Assembly: GCA_004359425.1 (NCBI GenBank)
Contig: PTEU01000002.1
Location: 1,636,891-1,677,408, forward strand
Length of the DNA stretch: 40,518 nt
Origin: Ideonella sp. MAG2
Lineage (GTDB): Bacteria; Pseudomonadota; Gammaproteobacteria; Burkholderiales; Burkholderiaceae_C
Direction: 5' to 3'
Both the position numbers and the translations under genes were made by a program. Each line of letters starts with the position of its first letter. Position 1 is the first letter of the stretch. This document shows positions 33,763 to 40,518 of this stretch, piece after piece. The notes under the pieces are model-generated. The model did not search any database and was not told the origin of the DNA. It worked only from the letters and a program-made list of their open reading frames with translations.

Positions 33763-35913
33763 TTAGGAGAACACAAAGTGCTGAATGGAGCGCTTGAGGT
33801 TGTCACCGTGATTGCGCAAGTCGGCAGAGGCATGTGCCAACTGCTCAACCATGCGCGCATTCCCATCGGCGGAGCCTTCAACGTCACGGGTGATGCCGAC
33901 GACCTCCTGGGACTGATCCCGACCCGTGCGCGTCAACAAGACAATATCGCTGACGATGCTGCTGACTTCCAGAATGCGTTCATCGGTATGGCGCACCGAC
34001 TCATCCACCCTGTCGGTCAGCATGGCACCATGTTCAATCTCGCTGATCGAGGCATTCACAATGTCATGAATCTTGCGTGCGGCGTCTTCACTGCGCCGGG
34101 CCAGGTCTCTCACCTCGGCGGCCACCACGGCAAAGCCCTTTCCAGCGGCACCCGCACGCGCCGCTTCCACCGACGCATTCAGAGACAGCAGGCGGGTTTG
34201 ATGGGCCACGATCTCCACCAGCGTGATGACACGGGCAATGTCACGGCTGTTCTGGCGAAGCCCCGTCATACATTCCTGCAACTCCCCCATGGCCAAACGG
34301 CTGCGGCGGGCGTCGACGCGGACATCCCGCATGTGCTCGGCGATGCGCTCAACTTCCACATCGCATCGGTTCATGGCGTCCATAAAGACTCTGGCACGTT
34401 CACCCACGTCGCCGATGGCGTGGCGAATATCAGCCGTACGCCCTGACAGGCCGGCATTGCCATTGGCCACCTCGCGGGAGGCATGCGATACCGCCGCGAC
34501 CCCTTGAGTCACGGCCTCGAACAAGGTGTTCATGCGCCGCACAGAGGCTGCCAAGGAGGTCATGGCCTGCCCCACTTCGTCTGTACCACGCGCCTCAGGC
34601 CGCTCGGTGAGGTCGCCCTCTGCCACCGCCGCAACCCGAGACGACAGCTCGCGCAGGCCCCCTCCCACCACCTTGTTCATGCAAATCATCAAATACACAG
34701 ACAAGCAGAGGCCCAGTGCGATGGCCCCAATGCCCCAGTTAATCTCTTGGTGCAACTGGCGGCTCAAGAACAACACCCTGGCCTCACTTTGGGTGCTCAC
34801 CCGGTGCAGGTGACGCTGCGCCAGCACCATGGCGGATTCGGTGCGCGCGCGGAAGGCCGCCGAGTCGGCACCCGCCACCAGCGACGCTTCTTGGGCCGAT
34901 TCCACTTGAAGGCCGGCCTTGACCAGCGCGTTACTCATGGTTCGAACGCCCAACAAGGCTTCATTGAGGGACTGCATCTCATCGGGGCTGATCTGCGACA
35001 GCGCCAATGCCAACTCCGCATCTCGCTCCAGTTGCCGGGATTCCAAGTCCAGCATGGCCGTGAGTTGCATCAGGCGATGCACATTGGCCATTTGCTTGGT
35101 CTTGTCCTGATAGATCTGAAAGGCCGCGCCGACGCTGAGGTGAAGGTGGCGCACGATGGATGGCAGAGTCTCTAGGCCTGCATGGAGCAAGGACACCAGT
35201 TCTGGGTCCCCCAGGGCTTCAAAGTCCGCCAGCCTCAGCATGCGCATGCGCATTGCCTCAAGGCGTTGCATATAGGCCTCTACGGCGCGATGCGCCAAGG
35301 GATTTAAGCCACCCGGCGTAGCACTGGCGACCAAGAGCTTTAAGGCAGCTGCGCGCTGCTCGCTCAGCATGGCCATTTGGGCATCCCAGCCCTTGCCCAT
35401 CGGCCCTGGGCTGGACAGGTGGGCTTGCAGTTGCTCAAAAGCCTGCTGTTCACGCGCTAACAAGGCTGAGAGGGACTCTGTGTTGTCGCCCATCACGGCG
35501 CGCTTGAAGACCAATCGCTCCAAGTCCAGCCCCAGGCCCTGCACACGGTACAAAGCAAGAACCCATTGCAGGCCGCCCTGGGCCTGCGCCAATGCATTGA
35601 CCTGGGCCTGATGACTAATCCAGTTGTGATGCAGCATCATGCCCAAGGGAACAATCAAGCTCAGCACCACGAGCAAAGCCTTGGCCCTGAAGCGCAAACC
35701 CTGCATGAGCCTGACGCCCGGCGTCCATACGCCGTGGTAGCGCACCCTCTCCAAGCTCTGGCGAAGGCCTGTCAGCCGGGCATTGCTACTTAGAAGATCG
35801 CGGATTTTTGGGGCCCATATCCTGAACATCAGGTCGCTCTCGGTGATTGGACGCGCCCACCCCAACCCTGGAGCGGCTCTGGTCAGATCGTAGAGGGCGG
35901 CTGGGATGCGCAT
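33763..35913 (-). CDS. Methyl-accepting chemotaxis protein
   Basis: A 716-residue chemoreceptor counted from ATG 35913; ATG 35829 ([13 protein letters not shown]) is an equally reasonable start. TM1 is near 79-98 ([14 protein letters not shown]), followed by a helical periplasmic domain of about 290 residues and TM2 near 388-410 ([18 protein letters not shown]). HAMP comes next ([20 protein letters not shown]), and the signalling tip is near 566-607 ([20 protein letters not shown], then [17 protein letters not shown]). The tip deviates from the common AFQTNLLALNA, reading [11 protein letters not shown], so its pairing with the local CheA/CheW set may be specific. It is cotranscribed with the next receptor gene and divergent from the cheY-cheA run. 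Confidence 0.88.
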   Translation of the reverse strand: MRIPAALYDLTRAAPGLGWARPITESDLMFRIWAPKIRDLLSSNARLTGLRQSLERVRYHGVWTPGVRLMQGLRFRAKALLVVLSLIVPLGMMLHHNWISHQAQVNALAQAQGGLQWVLALYRVQGLGLDLERLVFKRAVMGDNTESLSALLAREQQAFEQLQAHLSSPGPMGKGWDAQMAMLSEQRAAALKLLVASATPGGLNPLAHRAVEAYMQRLEAMRMRMLRLADFEALGDPELVSLLHAGLETLPSIVRHLHLSVGAAFQIYQDKTKQMANVHRLMQLTAMLDLESRQLERDAELALALSQISPDEMQSLNEALLGVRTMSNALVKAGLQVESAQEASLVAGADSAAFRARTESAMVLAQRHLHRVSTQSEARVLFLSRQLHQEINWGIGAIALGLCLSVYLMICMNKVVGGGLRELSSRVAAVAEGDLTERPEARGTDEVGQAMTSLAASVRRMNTLFEAVTQGVAAVSHASREVANGNAGLSGRTADIRHAIGDVGERARVFMDAMNRCDVEVERIAEHMRDVRVDARRSRLAMGELQECMTGLRQNSRDIARVITLVEIVAHQTRLLSLNASVEAARAGAAGKGFAVVAAEVRDLARRSEDAARKIHDIVNASISEIEHGAMLTDRVDESVRHTDERILEVSSIVSDIVLLTRTGRDQSQEVVGITRDVEGSADGNARMVEQLAHASADLRNHGDNLKRSIQHFVFS

Positions 35914-36085
35914 TGGGCGAAGAGCGCCTCGAATGGCTGCTTGATCCAGCGACTGTGAAGAAAGGCGGCACTACACACTGGCGTGGAATGTCCGAAAACT
36001 CCACAGGGACCTCGTACACGCCGACGCTGTGTGGGGGGAGTCTAGGCCGAGTGCCCCAGAAATATCCGAGTCGGAGCCCCCGTTA

Positions 36086-36875
36086 ATGGTTCAATTTTCA
36101 CCCGTTCCTAAAGCTGATGTCGCCGTGCCTGATGCACGCGCCAACACCTTGAGGCTCGTGACATTTGGCGCGTTTGGTGCCGTCGCCGTCGCTTTAGGCA
36201 GTGCCGTCCACACGCTGGGCAACGGCTCTACCGTGGCCGCAGCATTGCTGGCCAGTGGCTTTGGCGCCGGCCTGGCTTGGCGGCAACTCAGGTCCCAGCG
36301 CAGGCCTGATTCAGAACCGGTGAATGCCCCCGCTCAAAGCATGGGTGCCGCGCAAACCCCGGCAAACAACCTGGCTCGGCAGATCGTGCCCATCTGGCGT
36401 CGCAACGTGGACACCGCTAGGCTGCACGCCGAACAAAGCATGACGGCCTTGCTAGAGAGTTTTGGCTCCGTCTCGGCCGAGCTGGATCAAGCCCTGAACG
36501 TCAGCGGCAGCGACTTGTCCAAGGACTCTGAGTCGCTGGATGTCTTGATGCAACGACATGCCCCGGATGTGGAGCGCTTGCTGCAAAGCACGCGGCAGAT
36601 TGCGCTGGTGAAGAACACCATGATGGCGGGTGTGACCATTGGAGCGCATCTTGGTCAGCCTGCAATCGCAGGACCGGATGAGCCAGATGCTGGTCTCGGT
36701 CACCGATGACATGACCCGGATGCAGGACTGGCTAGAGGGCGGCGAAGACGAGGCCGCCAACTCCATTCCGCGCTGGCTCGAACGCCTGGAAGCCAGCTAC
36801 ACCATGGAAGACCTCCGCTCATCTCATCATGAAACCGCGCAGGTCAACAAATCCCCGTCCGTGGAGTTCTTCTGA
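36086..36875 (+). pseudogene. Membrane-anchored coiled-coil protein of the chemotaxis cluster, frameshifted
   Basis: The first frame (ATG 36086) reads MVQFSPVPKADVAVPDARAN, then a hydrophobic hairpin (VTFGAFGAVAVALGSAVHTL, VAAALLASGFGAGLAW) and a helical domain. Near 36636-36640 the meaning moves to another frame, which reads LERILVSLQSQDRMSQMLVS and ends QVNKSPSVEFF at 36875. One extra base restores continuity, so the intact protein would be about 262 residues. It resembles small membrane proteins with receptor-like helices found in front of cheY genes and ending in a VEFF or VTFF tail, but I cannot name a function. If the shift is a sequencing error, the gene is intact. Confidence 0.55.
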
Positions 36876-37003
36876 CATGACAGGACGAACCCCATGGCAA
36901 CTCCAACCAGCCGCCCCCCCATGACAGCCCTAGCCCGGTGCGCGAGACGCACCATCTGCCTCACGGACTCAAGGATGAACGACTTTTTCTCAGGAGAGAT
37001 GCA
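36876..37003. other. Leader of the cheY-STAS-cheA genes
   Basis: 128 bases containing a perfect GGTGCG-CGAGA-CGCACC hairpin at 36937-36953 and a good ribosome site AGGAGA at 36992-36997 for cheY. No promoter motif stands out. The hairpin may attenuate read-through from the damaged upstream gene or protect the cheY message. Confidence 0.35.
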
Positions 37004-37369
37004 ATGAGCAAGACCATCATGGTGGTGGACGATTCCGGTAGCTTTAGAACCGTGGTGAAACTGGCCCTTCAAAAGGCTGGCTATACCGTGGTGGAGGCCT
37101 GTGACGGCAAGGACGCCGTGGGCAAACTCAATGGCCAGAAGCTGAACCTGATCGTCTGCGATGTGAACATGCCGCAGATGGATGGCCTGAGCTTCTTGCG
37201 TCACCTCAAGACCACGACGGCCTACAAGTTCACCCCGGTCATCATGCTGACCACGGAGTCCCAAGAGTCCAAAAAGGCCGAGGGCAAGGCCGCTGGGGCA
37301 CGCGCTTGGATCACCAAACCCTTCCAGCCTTCGCAACTGGTGGATGCGGTGAATCGCCTCTGCGTTTGA
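37004..37369 (+). CDS. cheY: CheY-like single-domain response regulator
   Basis: A 121-residue receiver domain. The acidic pair lies in IMVVDDSGSFRTVV, the phosphoacceptor Asp is in NLIVCDVNMPQMDGL, and the switch Thr/Ser (VIMLTTES) and Lys (ITKPFQPSQL) are all present. There is no output domain, as in CheY proteins that receive phosphate from CheA and act on the flagellar motor or adaptor proteins. ATG 37004 with AGGAGA 7 bases upstream gives the exact receiver length. It is followed by the STAS and cheA genes on the same strand. Confidence 0.92.
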   Translation: MSKTIMVVDDSGSFRTVVKLALQKAGYTVVEACDGKDAVGKLNGQKLNLIVCDVNMPQMDGLSFLRHLKTTTAYKFTPVIMLTTESQESKKAEGKAAGARAWITKPFQPSQLVDAVNRLCV

Positions 37370-37387
37370 TCAGGGCTGCCACACGCC

Positions 37388-37678
37388 ATGAGTAACGTGA
37401 CCTTGCAGGGGGAGCTGAGCATCGGCTATGCCGCGCAACAGCGCGAGCAATTGCTGAGTGCTTGGCCCTCCACAGATGCTGATTGCACGCTGGATCTGTC
37501 GGCCATAGAGGCCTGCGACAGCAGCGGCGTTCAGTTGTTGATTGCCGCCCAAAAGTCAGCCACCCAGCGTGGCGGGCACTGTGTGATCACTGCCGCTTCA
37601 GATGCGGTTCGCCAAGCCCTCAGCAATTACGGCTTGATGAGCCTGCTGGACAGCATGGATCAGGAGAGCGCCTCATGA
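37388..37678 (+). CDS. STAS-domain protein (anti-sigma antagonist-like)
   Basis: A 96-residue STAS domain. The loop SAIEACDSSGVQLLIAAQKS carries the serine usually phosphorylated in SpoIIAA-type proteins. Such small STAS proteins are frequent between cheY and cheA in betaproteobacterial chemotaxis clusters; their exact role there is not established. The stop TGA overlaps the cheA ATG (ATGA), showing translational coupling with the kinase. Confidence 0.88.
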   Translation: MSNVTLQGELSIGYAAQQREQLLSAWPSTDADCTLDLSAIEACDSSGVQLLIAAQKSATQRGGHCVITAASDAVRQALSNYGLMSLLDSMDQESAS

Positions 37679-40518
37679 TGCATGACGACGAAGAAATACT
37701 GGCCGTCGCCAGAGCAGGCTTCCTGGATGAAGCCTCCGACATGCTGAGGCAGTTCGAGCAAGCGCTGCTCATCATGGAAGAGGACCCGACGGACTCGGAG
37801 AACCTCAATGCCGCGTTTCGCGCCGCCCACACCATCAAGGGCACCGCAGGCCTGTTTGGCTTTGACGCGGTGGTGCACTTCACCCATGAGGCCGAGACCC
37901 TGCTGGAGTGCTTGCGCTCTGGGCAACTGGCCGTCAATGAGCATCTGACCGCCCTGCTCTTGCGCAGCCGCGATCAGATGGAAGCCTTGCTGGAAGAGGT
38001 TCGCAGCGGTGAAAGCGACCCCGAGGTGGCCGCCATCAGCGTCTCTCTAGGGGCCGAACTGCGTGCCGCCATGAACGCACCGGCCAGCCCTGCCGCCGAG
38101 CCCAACAAGTCCACCGCACCGCAGGCTGTGGCCGCGCCCAGCGCAGGCCCTGCGCCGCAGGTCCTGGGCTACTGGCATCTGTCTCTGCGTTTCGGCCAAG
38201 ACGCCCTGCGCAACGGCCTGGACCCTCTGGCTTTCATCCGTTACCTTGACTCCTTGGGCACGGTGCAGCACATGCACCTGATGCAGGAGGCTATTCCTCC
38301 TTTGGAAGGCATGGACCCCGAAAGCTGCTATGTGGGTGTCGAGATTGCTTTCGACAGCAGTGCATCACAGCAGGCGATTGAGCAGGTGTTTGACTTCTGT
38401 CATGACGACTGCGATGTTGCCGTCCTGGCCCCAGCCGCAGACGCAGCGGCGCGACAAGACTTGCTGGAGCGCCGCACCGAAGACCCCGCCGCCCGAGAGG
38501 CCCTGGCGGCACTCTGGAGCGACATGGGATTGGTGGCACCGGCGGCAGAGCCGACGCCAAGCCCTGACCCCACCCCAGCGCAAACCGCGTCATCAGGGCC
38601 GGCAGCGAGTGCCAACGCTGATGCCGCCCCGCCAGCCGCCGCAGTGGACAGCGCCGCCCAATCCAATGCAACGGCCAGCAGCCCCAAGGCAGCCGCTAAG
38701 GAGCGCAAGAGCGAAGAGTCGCGCTTTATCCGGGTACGGGCAGACAAGCTGGACCGCTTGATCGACCTGATTGGTGAGCTGGTGATTGCCAGCTCTGGCG
38801 CCCAACTGGTGGCCCATACCGAGCAATCTCCTTCCTTTATGGAGGCCGCGCAGCGCATCAGCGACATTGTCGAAGAGGCCCGCGACGGTGCGTTGGGCCT
38901 GCGCATGGTGCCCATCGGCGACACTTTCGCCCGCTTCCACCGAGTGGTGCGGGACCTCAGCAAGCAACTGGGCAAGGACATTGAACTGGTCATCACCGGT
39001 GGTGACACCGAGTTGGACAAGTCGATGGTGGAGACCATTGCCGACCCGCTGATGCACTTGGTGCGTAACAGCTTGGATCACGGCATCGAATCCACCGAGC
39101 AACGCATTGCGGTCGGCAAATCGGCGCAGGGCCGTTTGGCCTTCAATGCCTATCATGAGTCGGGCTCCATCGTGATCGAGGTGAGCGACGACGGCAAAGG
39201 CCTGGATCGAGACCGCATCCTCAAGAAAGCCATTGAACGCAACCTGGTTCCACATGACGCGGCCTTGGACGACGAGGCCATCTATCAGTTGATCTTCCTG
39301 CCCGGCTTCTCCACGGCAGAGGCCGTCACCAATGTCTCTGGGCGCGGTGTCGGCATGGACGTGGTCAAGCGCAATATTGAGTCGCTGCGAGGGCACATCC
39401 GGGTGGCCAGCCAACCCGGCCGCGGTGCCACCATGCAGATCCGCCTGCCTCTGACGCTGGCGATGATTGACGGCTTCCTCACCATGGTGGGCGATGTCCA
39501 CTACGTGCTGCCCTTGTCGGTGGTTTCCGAGTGCATTGACGTACCCCAGGAATGTCTGGCCGAGCCCACGCGCACCTGCGGCACTTTTGACCTGCGAGGC
39601 GAGGTCTTGCCCTATCTGGACTTGGCGCGCTTTTATGGCGTGGAGCCCGGTTTGTCGCGCCGAGCCTTCTCCTGGACCCGATTGGACGAGGTCCGTCACC
39701 TCAGTGCCGAGACGCGATTGGATCGGGTGCCCTTCTTGCAGGACATCGCGGAGGTCGAGCTGAACGTGACGCGCTCGTCCTTGCAGGTTCGGCACGCCAT
39801 GCTGGCCCGCAACGACAGCGAGTTGCAAGCCACCTTGGCCGATATCGCGGCCAAGAAAAAGCACATTGAACAAGTCGTGGAGAGCATCGGCAAGCGCTCT
39901 AACAGCCCCGAGGAGCGTGAGAACTTCAATAACCTCAAAACGTCCATGGCGGCATTCTGGACCGTGGCCGAGCAAAACGTCGCCCTGATCACCACAGGCC
40001 AAAAAGCGGCTGCCGTTGATATGTTGATCGACAAGACCATCCCGACGCGCAACAAGGTGCTGGCAGCCATGGCTGAGAAAAAGAAGCACCTGTCCGAGTC
40101 TCTGAACCAAGACTTGACCGATATTGACAGCCAGGCCGCCCAAATGGCACGACTGATCACCGCCATGGTGACGCTGTGCGCCGTGGTGACGCTGGTGGTG
40201 GCCTGGATGACCGCAGCCGGTATGCGCCGCCGCGTCTCTGCGGCCCAGCGTGTGGCCGAACTGGTGCGCGACGGTGACCTGAGCACCGAGATCCAGGACG
40301 ACCGCAGCGACGAGTTCTCGCCCCTGATGGCCAGCATGAAGCATATGCAGGGCCAGCTGAAGCAGCGCACCGAAAGCGCCGCCGCGGTGGCCGCCGAGAA
40401 CGCGCGCGTCCGCCAAGCGCTGGACTCATGCACCACCAACGTGATGATTGCCGATGCAGACTCGACCATCGTTTACATGAACCAGTCGGTTACCGACATG
40501 CTCAGCCAAAACGAGATG
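37675..40518 (+). CDS. cheA: CheA histidine kinase fused in frame to a chemoreceptor (partial, runs off window)
   Basis: One uninterrupted frame of at least 948 codons. Residues 1-120 form the HPt domain with the phospho-accepting H52 (FRAAHTIKGTAGLFG). Next come a P2-like domain (about 165-250), an Ala/Pro linker, the dimerisation domain (FIRVRADKLDRLIDLIGELV) and the ATPase with HLVRNSLDHGIE, DDGKGL and GRGVGMDVV (about 460-560). The CheW-like domain begins (MIDGFLTMVGDVHYVLPLSV) but stops after PYLDLARFYGVEPG, about half-way. From about residue 663 the sequence is a chemoreceptor: four-helix sensor, one membrane segment (823-847), HAMP and a PAS domain start (VRQALDSCTTNVMIADADST). The receptor's first membrane helix is missing. 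This looks like the product of a deletion joining cheA to a downstream mcp gene. Confidence 0.85.
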   Translation, partial: MMHDDEEILAVARAGFLDEASDMLRQFEQALLIMEEDPTDSENLNAAFRAAHTIKGTAGLFGFDAVVHFTHEAETLLECLRSGQLAVNEHLTALLLRSRDQMEALLEEVRSGESDPEVAAISVSLGAELRAAMNAPASPAAEPNKSTAPQAVAAPSAGPAPQVLGYWHLSLRFGQDALRNGLDPLAFIRYLDSLGTVQHMHLMQEAIPPLEGMDPESCYVGVEIAFDSSASQQAIEQVFDFCHDDCDVAVLAPAADAAARQDLLERRTEDPAAREALAALWSDMGLVAPAAEPTPSPDPTPAQTASSGPAASANADAAPPAAAVDSAAQSNATASSPKAAAKERKSEESRFIRVRADKLDRLIDLIGELVIASSGAQLVAHTEQSPSFMEAAQRISDIVEEARDGALGLRMVPIGDTFARFHRVVRDLSKQLGKDIELVITGGDTELDKSMVETIADPLMHLVRNSLDHGIESTEQRIAVGKSAQGRLAFNAYHESGSIVIEVSDDGKGLDRDRILKKAIERNLVPHDAALDDEAIYQLIFLPGFSTAEAVTNVSGRGVGMDVVKRNIESLRGHIRVASQPGRGATMQIRLPLTLAMIDGFLTMVGDVHYVLPLSVVSECIDVPQECLAEPTRTCGTFDLRGEVLPYLDLARFYGVEPGLSRRAFSWTRLDEVRHLSAETRLDRVPFLQDIAEVELNVTRSSLQVRHAMLARNDSELQATLADIAAKKKHIEQVVESIGKRSNSPEERENFNNLKTSMAAFWTVAEQNVALITTGQKAAAVDMLIDKTIPTRNKVLAAMAEKKKHLSESLNQDLTDIDSQAAQMARLITAMVTLCAVVTLVVAWMTAAGMRRRVSAAQRVAELVRDGDLSTEIQDDRSDEFSPLMASMKHMQGQLKQRTESAAAVAAENARVRQALDSCTTNVMIADADSTIVYMNQSVTDMLSQNEM
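39662..40518 (+). other. Chemoreceptor-derived part of the CheA fusion
   Basis: From about 39662 the frame reads SWTRLDEVRHLSAETRLDRV, DIAEVELNVTRSSLQVRHAM and TIPTRNKVLAAMAEKKKHLS, typical of 4-helix-bundle sensor domains of chemoreceptors. A membrane helix follows (MARLITAMVTLCAVVTLVVA), then HAMP-like RRVSAAQRVAELVRDGDLST and the start of a PAS domain. The signalling domain would lie beyond the window. A normal receptor has a membrane helix before the sensor domain; none is present here. Confidence 0.8.

Noticed and set aside
38593..40416. 607-codon open frame on the minus strand opposite cheA
   Set aside because: The plus-strand frame carries all CheA and receptor motifs. The antisense product is His/Gly/Val-rich and shows no domain.
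1..40518. CRISPR arrays, tRNA or rRNA genes, complete insertion sequences, defence systems
   Set aside because: No regularly spaced repeats, RNA gene signatures, transposase or nuclease motifs were seen when reading both strands.

Overview
The window looks like chromosomal DNA of a high-GC betaproteobacterium, most likely order Burkholderiales, family Comamonadaceae or a close relative. The pointers are the phenylacetate order paaABCDE behind a TetR-type palindrome, three Bug-type solute receptors without transporter partners, repeated sets of acyl-CoA dehydrogenase plus CaiB-type CoA-transferase, and a chemotaxis run of the form cheY-STAS-cheA. The taxonomic call is inference from gene content; nothing here names the species.

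Layout. (1) 1-3637, minus strand: paaA-paaB-paaC-paaD-paaE, the ring-1,2-phenylacetyl-CoA epoxidase, with paaE cut by the window edge and a perfect ACCGACCGGTCGGT palindrome in the paaA leader. (2) 3841-7642: an intact AidB-like acyl-CoA dehydrogenase, a lipoprotein form of class B acid phosphatase AphA, and a second AidB-like gene that has lost its C-terminal quarter. (3) 7934-10156: TetR regulator, Bug receptor and a small LuxR-type HTH protein, preceded by a three-fold AAGCAC repeat. (4) 10258-12651: a tandem (two-domain) acyl-CoA dehydrogenase, with a 269-bp palindromic MITE-like element sitting about 10 bp upstream of its start. (5) 13115-17450: IclR regulator with a 19-bp operator palindrome, then divergently acyl-CoA dehydrogenase, Bug receptor and CoA-transferase. 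(6) 17480-24635, minus strand: a beta-oxidation-type operon with a broken acyl-CoA dehydrogenase, SCP2-type thiolase, short-chain dehydrogenase, two-gene MaoC hydratase, Bug receptor, CoA-transferase and enoyl-CoA hydratase/isomerase. (7) 24849-27647: aldehyde dehydrogenase and the C-terminal two thirds of a GMC alcohol oxidase/dehydrogenase. (8) 27774-31102: a frameshifted beta-propeller c-type cytochrome protein and a membrane-anchored unknown. (9) 31238 to the end: two chemoreceptors, a broken membrane protein, CheY, a STAS protein and CheA, the last running in frame into the middle of a chemoreceptor.

Functionally, regions 1-7 form a catabolic block for carboxylic acids handled as CoA thioesters: periplasmic capture by Bug proteins, activation by CoA transfer, dehydrogenation, hydration, oxidation and thiolysis, each module under its own regulator (TetR, LuxR-type, IclR). 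The actual substrates of modules 3-6 cannot be read from the sequence.

The most unusual observations are the MITE-like element, the in-frame CheA-chemoreceptor fusion, a chemoreceptor with a Cache-like domain and a cysteine cluster on its cytoplasmic C-terminus, and an accumulation of six broken or fused genes in 40 kb. That accumulation could be real genome decay or could be an assembly artefact; the sequence alone does not decide. No tRNA, rRNA, CRISPR array or complete insertion sequence was seen.
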